From Mollicutes bacterium (GTDB taxonomy: Bacteria > Bacillota_I > Bacilli_A > RF39 > UBA660), in NCBI GenBank assembly GCA_003560455.1, contig PWIL01000118.1:1-11452 (forward strand): a stretch of 11,452 bases of DNA, written 5' to 3'. The first letter of the stretch is position 1; each line of letters begins with the position of its first letter. Position numbers and translations under genes: made by a program. Under the pieces are notes generated by a model. That model saw nothing but the letters and a program-made list of their open reading frames with translations, searched no databases and had not been told where the DNA came from. This document shows, piece after piece, positions 1 through 6,685 of this stretch.

Positions 1-2
1 AA

Positions 3-929
3 AGATACTTAGATAATTTGGGCTATACCGAAGTTGAAACACCAATTTTAGAAACAATCAGTGGTGGCGCAGCTGCCAAACCATTTAAAACGCATCATAA
101 TACTTTAGGAATTGATATGTATCTGCGGATAGCAACCGAACTACCTCTTAAAAGATTATTAGTTGGTGGTATGGATGCAGTTTATGAAATCGGAAGATTA
201 TTTCGTAATGAAGGAATGGATAAAATGCATAATCCAGAATTTACGACAATTGAAGTTTATAAGGCCTATAGTGATATGGCGGGGATGATGGATCTAACCG
301 AAGCAATCATTACAGAAGTAGTCAAAGAAACTATCAATCAAGATCAAATTACTTATCAAGGAAAAACCTTTTCAATCAAAAGTCCCTTTAAAAGAGAACA
401 TATGGTTGAAGCGATTCAAGAAAAAACCGGGATTGACTTTTTTAATGAGATGAGTCTTGATGAAGCCAAAAAACTTGCCTTGGAACATGATATAGAATTA
501 GAAGCGCATTTTAGTTATGGTCATATTATTAATGAATTTTTTGAAAAATATGTTGAATCATCAATTGTTGAACCCACCTTTATTTATGGTCATCCAGTCG
601 AAATCAGTCCCTTAGCTAAAAAAGGCCAAGATCCAAGATTTACCGAACGCTTTGAATTATTCATTTGTGGTGGCGAATATGCTAATGCCTTTACTGAATT
701 AAATGATCCAATTGATCAATATGAACGTTTTGAAAACCAAGTCAAAGAAAAATCATTAGGCAATGAAGAAGCAACCGAAATGGATTTAGATTATGTTGAA
801 GCACTTGAATACGGAATGCCACCAGCTGGTGGGATGGGTATGGGCATTGATCGACTTGTAATGTTATTAACCGATACTGATTCAATTCGGGAAGTAATTT
901 TATTCCCACACATGAAGAAAAGAGATTAA
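3..929 (+). CDS. lysS: Lysyl-tRNA synthetase, class II (5'-truncated by window edge)
   Basis: This enzyme charges tRNA-Lys with lysine using ATP in the cytoplasm. The visible 308 codons cover the class II catalytic domain. ETPIL followed by GGAAAKPF marks its beginning, FRNEGMDKMHNPEFT is the motif 2 region, and GMGMGIDRLVMLL near the end is motif 3, followed by the usual REVILFPHMK tail. Bacterial LysRS is usually about 490-500 residues, so roughly 185 N-terminal residues, including the OB-fold anticodon-binding domain, lie before the window. The frame is open to the left edge (R-Y-L-D-N-L-G-Y precedes EVETPIL), so the TTG at 18 is an internal leucine codon and not a start. The gene ends in TAA. 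Sixty bases separate it from the next gene, and I see no clear terminator hairpin there. Confidence 0.97.
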   Translation, partial: RYLDNLGYTEVETPILETISGGAAAKPFKTHHNTLGIDMYLRIATELPLKRLLVGGMDAVYEIGRLFRNEGMDKMHNPEFTTIEVYKAYSDMAGMMDLTEAIITEVVKETINQDQITYQGKTFSIKSPFKREHMVEAIQEKTGIDFFNEMSLDEAKKLALEHDIELEAHFSYGHIINEFFEKYVESSIVEPTFIYGHPVEISPLAKKGQDPRFTERFELFICGGEYANAFTELNDPIDQYERFENQVKEKSLGNEEATEMDLDYVEALEYGMPPAGGMGMGIDRLVMLLTDTDSIREVILFPHMKKRD

Positions 930-989
930 GGGGATTAATAGTAATTTAAAACAATATTGTATTTGATTTTTTAAAAGAAAGGAGAAAAA

Positions 990-1715
990 ATGAAAAAAAT
1001 ATTATGGAGTATCACTTTGATTTTATTTACAGTTGGTTGTTTTGGAGGAGGTGAAGACAACGGCGACGATAAAGGAACTACGTCATCTAATTATGATGAT
1101 TTAAAAGCAGAATACGAGGAAATCGTAGTTAGTCTGAATACAGCGCTTGAAAAAGGCTATAGTTATAGTATGAGTGGACTTATTACTGATGCAGAAGGAA
1201 AAATGTTGTCCGTTTCATATGATAATCCACACAAAAGAAGTGGACCTTATATTCAAATCGGTAATGCAACGAGTTCATTATTTCGAATTGGCAAAGTTGA
1301 TGATAAACATTTTCGTGTGATATTAACCGATGGTGAACATTTTAAAGTGGAAGAAACTGAAATTACTGATAGTGTTCAAGAGAATGCTGAATTATTAAAA
1401 GAGCAATTATTAGCACATTCTGTTGGTGAAAGTTATAACCATCTTGACAAAGATTGGGAAGTGAAAAACGTTGAAATAGAAAAACAAAATGGGCGGATTA
1501 TTATTAAAGTAGAATCAAAATCACGGGCAGTTGTAGCGATAACAGAACATATTGATAGGTACACAATTAATGATGGCTTAATTGAAAATTATACTTTAGA
1601 AAATCATGATGGTGAAAAGAGTTATAGTTATTATTATTCAACTGGTCCAATTGACGAGGAGTCAATGATTGAATTATATGATCGAATTAAAGAAAAATTT
1701 AACGAAAGGGAATGA
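990..1715 (+). CDS. Predicted lipoprotein of unknown function
   Basis: I do not recognise a family for this 241-residue protein. Its N-terminus is a typical lipoprotein signal: MKK, a hydrophobic core ILWSITLILF, then TVGC with the candidate lipidated Cys17. The -3 residue is Thr, slightly off the usual Leu/Val/Ile. After the cysteine comes a flexible Gly/Asp/Ser-rich linker (about residues 18-33), then a soluble domain with alternating hydrophobic and charged residues that suggests a largely beta structure, including the aromatic patch SYSYYYS near residue 212. It should be anchored to the outer face of the membrane. The start is supported by AAAGGAG at 978-984, five bases before the ATG. 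It ends in TGA. Possibly co-transcribed with lysS, since the 930-989 gap shows no convincing promoter. A ligand-binding or lipid-carrier fold is conceivable but not shown. Confidence 0.85.
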   Translation: MKKILWSITLILFTVGCFGGGEDNGDDKGTTSSNYDDLKAEYEEIVVSLNTALEKGYSYSMSGLITDAEGKMLSVSYDNPHKRSGPYIQIGNATSSLFRIGKVDDKHFRVILTDGEHFKVEETEITDSVQENAELLKEQLLAHSVGESYNHLDKDWEVKNVEIEKQNGRIIIKVESKSRAVVAITEHIDRYTINDGLIENYTLENHDGEKSYSYYYSTGPIDEESMIELYDRIKEKFNERE

Positions 1716-1718
1716 TGT

Positions 1719-1744
1719 GTTTGTTCCATAAATTTGGAACTAAC
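1719..1744. repeat. Imperfect inverted repeat before ackA
   Basis: The arms GTTTGTTCCA and TGGAACTAAC pair at nine of ten positions around a TAAATT loop; the inner six base pairs (GTTCCA/TGGAAC) are perfect. It fills much of the 47-base gap between the lipoprotein stop and the ackA start. No T-run follows, so it is a poor intrinsic terminator. It could be a regulator-binding site, an mRNA hairpin or an RNA-processing site. The ackA ribosome binding site (AAGGA, 1755-1759) lies outside it. Confidence 0.4.
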
Positions 1745-1762
1745 TATATCAAATAAGGATTT

Positions 1763-2896
1763 ATGAAAATATTAGCGATTAATGCTGGCAGTTCATCATT
1801 AAAATTTCAATTAATTGAAAAAGAGCAAATAATAAGCAGCGGCTTGTTTGAAAAAATTGGTCATGATGACAGTTTTTTTACAATTAATCAAAAACAAGAA
1901 AAACAAATAATCAAAGACCATCAAGCAGCAGTTGAAATTTTAATTGAAAAATTAAAAGAAAAAGTAGCACTAACTGATATAACGGCGGTTGGTCACCGGG
2001 TTGTTCATGGTGGCGATAAATATCAAACAGCTGTTTTAATTAATCAGCAAGTTATCAATGACATCGAACAACTACAAACACTAGCACCCCTTCATAATCC
2101 AATTAATTTATTAGTCATCAAATTATTAAGCAAATATTTTGAAAAAATGGTAGCAGTCTTTGATACTTCTTTTCACCATACAATTGAAAAACCGCAATAT
2201 ATTTATCCCGTTCCCTATCAATGGTATCAAAAATATCAAGTTCGCAAATATGGCTTTCATGGCATTAGTCATCAGTATTTATCACAAAAAGCACTTGAAC
2301 TTAATCCAAACTTAAAAAAAATGATTATTTGTCACTTGGGCAATGGAAGTAGTATTACAGCTATTAATAATCAAAAAAGTGTTGAAACTAGTATGGGATT
2401 TACACCAAATGCTGGTTTAATGATGGGGACAAGAGCTGGTGATATTGATTTTAACATTATTCCTTATATCATGGAAAAAACAAATCAATCATTATCCGAA
2501 ACAATTAATGATTTAAATAAAAAAAGTGGTTTATTAGGTTTAAGTAATATAAGTAATGATTTTCGCGACATTCCCAAAGAAAGTCTTGCATATCAAAAAT
2601 TTGTTCAAATTATTGTTGATTATATTGCCAAGTATTATGTTTTTCTAAATGGTGTTGATGCAATTATCTTTAGTGGTGGCATTGGCGAAAATGCTCATCA
2701 ACTAAGATATGATGTTTGTCAAAAATTGAAAATATTAAAAATTAAAATTGATCAAAATAAAAATAAAAATCATGAAACACTTATTCATGAAATAAGTTCA
2801 GCAATTGAATTATATGTTATTTCAACTAATGAAGAATTATTAATATATAGCGAAACTAAAAAAATTATAGAAAGAGAAACTTATGAAAGAAATTAA
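1763..2896 (+). CDS. ackA: Acetate kinase
   Basis: Acetate kinase interconverts acetate plus ATP with acetyl phosphate plus ADP, giving fermenters ATP when it runs toward acetate. The signature blocks are in order: NAGSSSLKF at the start (Asn7), GHRVVHGG (Arg79), HNPIN (His111), FDTSFH (Asp134), YGFHGISH (His166), HLGNGSSI (191-198), TPNAGLMMGTRAGDID (Arg224), FSGGIGEN (303-310) and TNEEL near the C-terminus. These match the known substrate and catalytic residues of the ASKHA-fold family. At 377 residues it is somewhat shorter than the usual 395-408. AAGGA at 1755-1759 precedes the ATG with short spacing. The frequent partner gene pta (phosphotransacetylase) is not adjacent. The 3' end overlaps the next gene by 14 bases, which suggests coupled translation. 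Confidence 0.96.
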   Translation: MKILAINAGSSSLKFQLIEKEQIISSGLFEKIGHDDSFFTINQKQEKQIIKDHQAAVEILIEKLKEKVALTDITAVGHRVVHGGDKYQTAVLINQQVINDIEQLQTLAPLHNPINLLVIKLLSKYFEKMVAVFDTSFHHTIEKPQYIYPVPYQWYQKYQVRKYGFHGISHQYLSQKALELNPNLKKMIICHLGNGSSITAINNQKSVETSMGFTPNAGLMMGTRAGDIDFNIIPYIMEKTNQSLSETINDLNKKSGLLGLSNISNDFRDIPKESLAYQKFVQIIVDYIAKYYVFLNGVDAIIFSGGIGENAHQLRYDVCQKLKILKIKIDQNKNKNHETLIHEISSAIELYVISTNEELLIYSETKKIIERETYERN

Positions 2897-3848
2897 ACAA
2901 ATTTTTAAAGAAATAAATAAAGCAAAAAAAATTATTATTGCTCGTCATATGGGACCAGATCCAGATGCTTTAACTAGTCAAATAGCACTGCGGGATAGCA
3001 TTAGAGAAACTTTTTTGGATAAAGAAGTATATGCTGTTGGTGCTGGTGCTGTTTGCCTAAATTATATCGGCCAGTTAGATAAATTACCAGAAGATGATCC
3101 TGATGCTCTTTTAATTTTATTAGATGTGCCGGATATAAAAAGAATTGATGGTGTTGATTTAAGTTTATATCAAAATACGATTAAAATTGATCATCATCCG
3201 CCGATTGATTTAAAATGTCAGCTGGAATGGGTCGATGAAGATGCTTGCAGTACCGCCCAAATGATTGCCGAATTAATTTTAAAAACAAAATTAATTATTA
3301 ATCAAGCAATCGCCGAAAAATTATTTATTGGTATTGTCGTTGACTCACAAAGATTTTTATATACCAACAGTCCCGCACCGGTGTTTCGCCAAGTCGCTGA
3401 TTTAATTGAGGCTGTTGATTTAGATATTACGCCACTTTATTATCAAATATACAATCGTCCAATGCGTGAATTAAAATTTCAGGGCTATATCGCTAGTAAT
3501 TTCAAAATTACTAAAAACGGTTTAGCACATTTATATTTAACTGATGAAATAATCAAAGAATACCAAGTTGATACAGCAATCGCCGGTAATATGATTAATA
3601 ACTTTAGTCATGTCCAAGATGTTTATGTTTGGGTTATTTTTACCGAAGACAAAGTTAATGATAATATTCGTGGTTCAATGCGCTCAAGACAAGTAATTAT
3701 TAATGATATTGCTGAAGAATTTGGTGGTGGTGGACATCATTATGCCTGTGGCGTTAAATTGCAAACAAAATCACAAATGGAGAGCCTAATTAAAAAACTT
3801 GATCAACGATTAAAAAAAGAAAGAGATGATGTAAATGAAGCAAGTTGA
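2883..3848 (+). CDS. DHH/DHHA1 phosphoesterase, NrnA-like (nano-RNase / pAp phosphatase or cyclic-dinucleotide-related)
   Basis: This is a two-domain DHH-family phosphoesterase of 321 residues, the usual length for NrnA-type proteins. The N-terminal DHH domain shows metal-ligand motifs: RHMGPDPDAL (His22, Asp26, Asp28), LLLDVPD (Asp81), IDHHPP (Asp103-His104-His105) and GIVVDSQRF (Asp154). The C-terminal DHHA1 domain carries RGSMRSR (263-269) and GGGGHHYACG (281-290) for substrate binding. Known relatives degrade short oligoribonucleotides, dephosphorylate 3'-phosphoadenosine 5'-phosphate, or hydrolyse pApA from cyclic di-AMP. Sequence alone does not choose among these. There is no membrane segment or PAS/GGDEF part, so it is not a full-length GdpP. 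The start lies inside the ackA 3' end with only a weak GA-rich ribosome binding site (about 2871-2877), which fits translational coupling. Confidence 0.93.
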   Translation: MKEIKQIFKEINKAKKIIIARHMGPDPDALTSQIALRDSIRETFLDKEVYAVGAGAVCLNYIGQLDKLPEDDPDALLILLDVPDIKRIDGVDLSLYQNTIKIDHHPPIDLKCQLEWVDEDACSTAQMIAELILKTKLIINQAIAEKLFIGIVVDSQRFLYTNSPAPVFRQVADLIEAVDLDITPLYYQIYNRPMRELKFQGYIASNFKITKNGLAHLYLTDEIIKEYQVDTAIAGNMINNFSHVQDVYVWVIFTEDKVNDNIRGSMRSRQVIINDIAEEFGGGGHHYACGVKLQTKSQMESLIKKLDQRLKKERDDVNEAS

Positions 3849-4938
3849 CTTATTTAAACTAACATGGTTTGATATCATTGAAAAAAATATTATTAGTCAA
3901 AATGGCATGGAAAAATATTTAGTATTTGAATATGAAATGGCTGGTAAAAAAGATTTTTTTGTAATGGGAAAAGTAAATGTTGTTGGTTTAAAGCAAGAAA
4001 ACGAAAACATAAATTTATTAGTTCCGATTATTACTGAAATAATCAACTGTAATAAAAAAAATATGCTTCGTCAAGAAAAAACATCAAACTATGGTTATCA
4101 AAAATTAAAAACGCATCCGGCAACTCAATATGTACGATTTACAACCGAGTTTTATGATTTTTTAACAGCTAAATTTGATTATACTAATAATTTAATTAGT
4201 TCAACTGTTGAATTACAAAAACATGAAAATAAATATGTTGTTCCGCCAGAACTAAATGATCAAAATTTTAAACCATTATCGCAATTAGAAAGTGAACACC
4301 TTTTAAGTGACAAAGATGTTGAAAATATGGAATTACAAGATTTAAAAAGATACGCCCAAGATCATGTCAAAGAAATTAAAAAAGTCTTTGAATCTAATTC
4401 AGTAATTGATGAAAAATATCAAAATGAATATAACCATCTTCTCCGTAAAAATGATGTTGATCAATTAGCATATCGTTACTATCTTGAAAAATATCCCCAC
4501 GCTTTTTTAACGCTTGATGAAGTTGTTAATCTTGGCGATGAAGAATTAAAATTATATATTCAAAAAAAACAAAAAAAAATATTAGAAAATGTGTCATTAT
4601 CAAATAATGAAAAAGCAGAAATTATTGCCACCAAGGACTATGGAATTGAAGATTGTTTATTTAAAATAATTGCCAATAAATATGAAAAAAAATGGTTAGA
4701 TACTAATTATTTGGCCGAATTAAATATTGATGAAGTTCAAGATTATATCCAAAAAAATATGCACAAAATTTTAGCAATTGTTGAAAATGATGAGCATTAT
4801 AGCGAGTTATATTCAATTTGTTTAGCCAATAGTGAAAAAAGATCAACATTATTAATGTTTTTTATTGATTTAAAAATCGCTAAAAATATTATTAAAGAAA
4901 ATAAAAAAGAGCAAAATAACTTTTCAACATCTATTTAA
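3835..4938 (+). CDS. Uncharacterised repeat-containing protein
   Basis: I do not recognise this 367-residue protein. There is no signal peptide or membrane segment, so it is probably cytoplasmic. Residues 1-140 look like a mixed alpha/beta domain. Residues 157-350 are charged and mostly helical, and appear to contain three degenerate repeats of about 60 residues. Their cores align as MELQDLKRYAQDHVKEIKKV (165-184), LGDEELKLYIQKKQKKILEN (233-252) and LNIDEVQDYIQKNMHKILAI (296-315), each followed by a second helical segment. It overlaps the phosphoesterase gene by 14 bases and has only a weak upstream ribosome binding site, so its translation is probably coupled. Co-expression with an oligonucleotide-degrading enzyme hints at an RNA or nucleotide role, but this is guilt by association. 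Its TAA stop sits in the centre of a palindrome. Confidence 0.8.
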   Translation: MKQVDLFKLTWFDIIEKNIISQNGMEKYLVFEYEMAGKKDFFVMGKVNVVGLKQENENINLLVPIITEIINCNKKNMLRQEKTSNYGYQKLKTHPATQYVRFTTEFYDFLTAKFDYTNNLISSTVELQKHENKYVVPPELNDQNFKPLSQLESEHLLSDKDVENMELQDLKRYAQDHVKEIKKVFESNSVIDEKYQNEYNHLLRKNDVDQLAYRYYLEKYPHAFLTLDEVVNLGDEELKLYIQKKQKKILENVSLSNNEKAEIIATKDYGIEDCLFKIIANKYEKKWLDTNYLAELNIDEVQDYIQKNMHKILAIVENDEHYSELYSICLANSEKRSTLLMFFIDLKIAKNIIKENKKEQNNFSTSI

Positions 4939-4947
4939 ATAGATGTT
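4926..4947. terminator. Perfect 22-bp palindrome at the gene end: candidate weak terminator or operator
   Basis: The half-site AACATCTATTT is followed immediately by its exact reverse complement, with the stop codon of the preceding gene at the centre. As RNA it would fold into a stem of about 8-9 bp once a loop is allowed, with just two G-C pairs, followed by the short U-containing run AUUUA. This is weak for an intrinsic terminator. Because it ends six bases before the -35 element of a good promoter, it could equally be a dimeric regulator's operator. Both roles could apply. Confidence 0.45.
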
Positions 4948-4953
4948 ATTTAG

Positions 4954-4982
4954 GTGACAAACATTAATTTTTTTGATAAAAT
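4954..4982 (+). promoter_or_regulatory. Predicted sigma-A-type promoter with extended -10
   Basis: The -35 is GTGACA (4954-4959, five of six matches to TTGACA), the spacer is exactly 17 bp, and the -10 is TAAAAT (4977-4982, five of six). A TG one base upstream (4974-4975) makes an extended -10. Transcription would begin near 4989-4990, giving an 18-19-base leader that carries the ribosome binding site at 4996-5002. This is the best promoter match I found in the window. It would drive the kinase-gap-prepilin-pgk-GT4-tpiA unit. Confidence 0.6.
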
Positions 4983-4995
4983 AAGAAGAGAAGAT

Positions 4996-5002
4996 AAGAG
5001 GG
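4996..5002 (+). promoter_or_regulatory. Ribosome binding site that decides the nucleoside kinase start
   Basis: AAGAGGG stands five bases before the ATG at 5008. The same frame is open from a GTG at 4954, but that GTG is part of the predicted -35 element and lacks a convincing Shine-Dalgarno. The family alignment also begins near the ATG at 5008. Confidence 0.65.
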
Positions 5003-5007
5003 ATGTT

Positions 5008-6672
5008 ATGGAAAATAAAATAATGGTCAATTTTCGGGATATTGTCAACAAAGAATTTCCAGCCGGAACAACACTTTATGAAATTAGCAAATCATTTTCT
5101 AGTTATTTTAATCATGCCATTTTAATCGGAATTGTTGATAACAACTTAATGGATTTGACTGAAAAAATTAACCAAGATTGTCGGGTTGATTTTTATGATC
5201 GAAGTCATCATTATGGTAATTCAGTTTATGCCAGAAGCGCTATTTTTATGTTAATTGTCGCCGTTCGTAATGTTTTAGGCGAAGAAGCAGAAACAACCAT
5301 CGAACATTCAATTGATCGTGGTGTTTATTGTGAAATTAAAGGAACCCCTATTGATGAGGAGACAATCAAAAAAATTGAACAAGCAATGTTTGAACTGCAT
5401 CAAAAAGAACTTTCTTTTACCAAAGTAAATGTTTCCCGTTATGATGCTAGTCGTTATTTTTATAGTAAAAAACAAATTGATAAAGTCAAAGTATTAAAAT
5501 ATATTAGCAATAGCTATATTAATTTATATCGTCTTTATGATTATTACGATTACTTTTATGGTGAAATGGCTTATAGTACCGCTGAAATTAATGATTTTAA
5601 ACTAACATATATTAAAAGCAGTGGTTTTGTACTAAGTTATCCGGACACTGAAAACCCCGAAGTAACACTAGATTATCATCACCATCCAATGTTATATCAA
5701 GCATTTTTAGATTATACCGAATGGGGTAGGCGGCTTAAAATTACTAATGCTGCTGATTTAAACAAACGAACAACAACTGGTAAATATGATGACTTAATTC
5801 GTTTATCAGAAGCAAATTTTAATAGTCATCTTTCGCAAATTGCTAATCGAATTAAAAATAGTAAAAATAAAATAAAACTAGTTTTAATTGCTGGACCAAC
5901 CTCAAGTGGTAAAACAACCACCTCAAAAAAATTAGAAGTATATTTGCAAAGTTATGGAATTAATACGCATCAGATATCATTAGATAATTATTTTAAAGAT
6001 CGGACTTGTACACCAAAAGATAATAATGGCGAATATGATTTTGAAGCACTTGAAGCGCTTGATGTTGATTTGTTTAACAAACATTTAACCAAACTATTAG
6101 CCGGTGAAAAAGTATTACTACCAGAATATAATTTTATTTCTGGTGAACGTGAATATCGACAAAGGCAATTACAAATGGATAAATCTGATGTGATTGTGAT
6201 TGAAGGAATTCATGGCTTAAATGAAGAATTAACAATGTCAGTTGAGAGGAAAAACAAATTTAAAATATATCTTGCACCATTAACACAATTAAATATTGAC
6301 AACCATAATCGAATTCATACAACTGATACTAGAAAACTAAGACGAATTGTTCGAGATAACAAATTTCGTAATTATACCGCCAGTGACACATTAAAAATGT
6401 GGGCGGCAATTCGGCGTGGTGAAACTAAAAACATCTATCCTTATCAAGACGAAGCAGATGTTGTTTTAAACTCAGCTTTAGTATATGAAATAGCTGCTTT
6501 AAAAGTTTATGTAGAACCGCTTCTGTTTTCAGTTAAAGAGACAGACCCAATGTATCCAGAAGCATTAAGATTAATAAATTTTTTAAGAAACTTTCTGCCC
6601 ATCCCCAGTGATACAATTCCGCATGATTCAGTGTTAAGGGAATTTATTGGGGGTAGCGCATTTCGTGAATAA
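5008..6672 (+). CDS. Nucleoside kinase (uridine kinase/phosphoribulokinase family) with ThrRS-like N-terminal region
   Basis: This 554-residue protein matches the architecture of the long Firmicutes/Thermotoga nucleoside kinases. The N-terminus (about 4-65) is TGS-like, with the pattern GTTLYEISKSF. It is followed by a region resembling the second additional domain of threonyl-tRNA synthetase, with TIEHSIDRGVYCEI. The C-terminal half is a P-loop kinase: Walker A GPTSSGKT (296-303), SLDNYF (324-329), EGIHGLN (399-405) and TTDTRKLRRIVRD. It probably phosphorylates a nucleoside such as uridine using a nucleoside triphosphate; the exact substrate is not readable here. The HxxxH zinc motif of ThrRS editing domains is absent (YARSAIFML occupies that area), so editing activity is unlikely. 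It is the first gene after the predicted promoter, and its stop lies 13 bases before gap, so it is likely co-transcribed with glycolysis genes. Confidence 0.9.
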   Translation: MENKIMVNFRDIVNKEFPAGTTLYEISKSFSSYFNHAILIGIVDNNLMDLTEKINQDCRVDFYDRSHHYGNSVYARSAIFMLIVAVRNVLGEEAETTIEHSIDRGVYCEIKGTPIDEETIKKIEQAMFELHQKELSFTKVNVSRYDASRYFYSKKQIDKVKVLKYISNSYINLYRLYDYYDYFYGEMAYSTAEINDFKLTYIKSSGFVLSYPDTENPEVTLDYHHHPMLYQAFLDYTEWGRRLKITNAADLNKRTTTGKYDDLIRLSEANFNSHLSQIANRIKNSKNKIKLVLIAGPTSSGKTTTSKKLEVYLQSYGINTHQISLDNYFKDRTCTPKDNNGEYDFEALEALDVDLFNKHLTKLLAGEKVLLPEYNFISGEREYRQRQLQMDKSDVIVIEGIHGLNEELTMSVERKNKFKIYLAPLTQLNIDNHNRIHTTDTRKLRRIVRDNKFRNYTASDTLKMWAAIRRGETKNIYPYQDEADVVLNSALVYEIAALKVYVEPLLFSVKETDPMYPEALRLINFLRNFLPIPSDTIPHDSVLREFIGGSAFRE

Positions 6673-6678
6673 AGGAGG
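6671..6678 (+). promoter_or_regulatory. Strong ribosome binding site that decides the gap start
   Basis: AAAGGAGG is a near-perfect Shine-Dalgarno, seven bases before the ATG at 6686, and it overlaps the kinase stop codon. The frame is open further upstream (from 6647), but translation from there would add 13 residues before the conserved KKVAINGFGRIGR beginning and would overlap the kinase. Confidence 0.85.
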
Positions 6679-6685
6679 AAAAGAA

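Noticed and set aside
951..960. Short palindrome ACAATATTGT before the first lipoprotein gene, and possible TTAATA/TGTATT promoter boxes nearby
   Set aside because: Ten bases of AT-rich palindrome are expected by chance, and the promoter boxes match at only four of six positions each.
1721..1750. Possible promoter TTGTTC ... TATATC before ackA
   Set aside because: Both boxes match poorly and the implied start would fall within the ackA ribosome binding site.
3835..3850. TGA read as tryptophan (Mycoplasma code)
   Set aside because: No recognised gene has an internal TGA, all tryptophans are TGG, and TGA stops coincide with expected protein ends and operon overlaps.
4954..5007. N-terminal extension of the nucleoside kinase from GTG at 4954
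   Set aside because: The GTG forms part of the predicted -35 element, the extra 18 residues match no family feature, and a good ribosome binding site precedes the ATG at 5008.
6647..6685. N-terminal extension of GAPDH
   Set aside because: The 13 extra residues overlap the kinase gene and precede the conserved start; AAAGGAGG points to the ATG at 6686.
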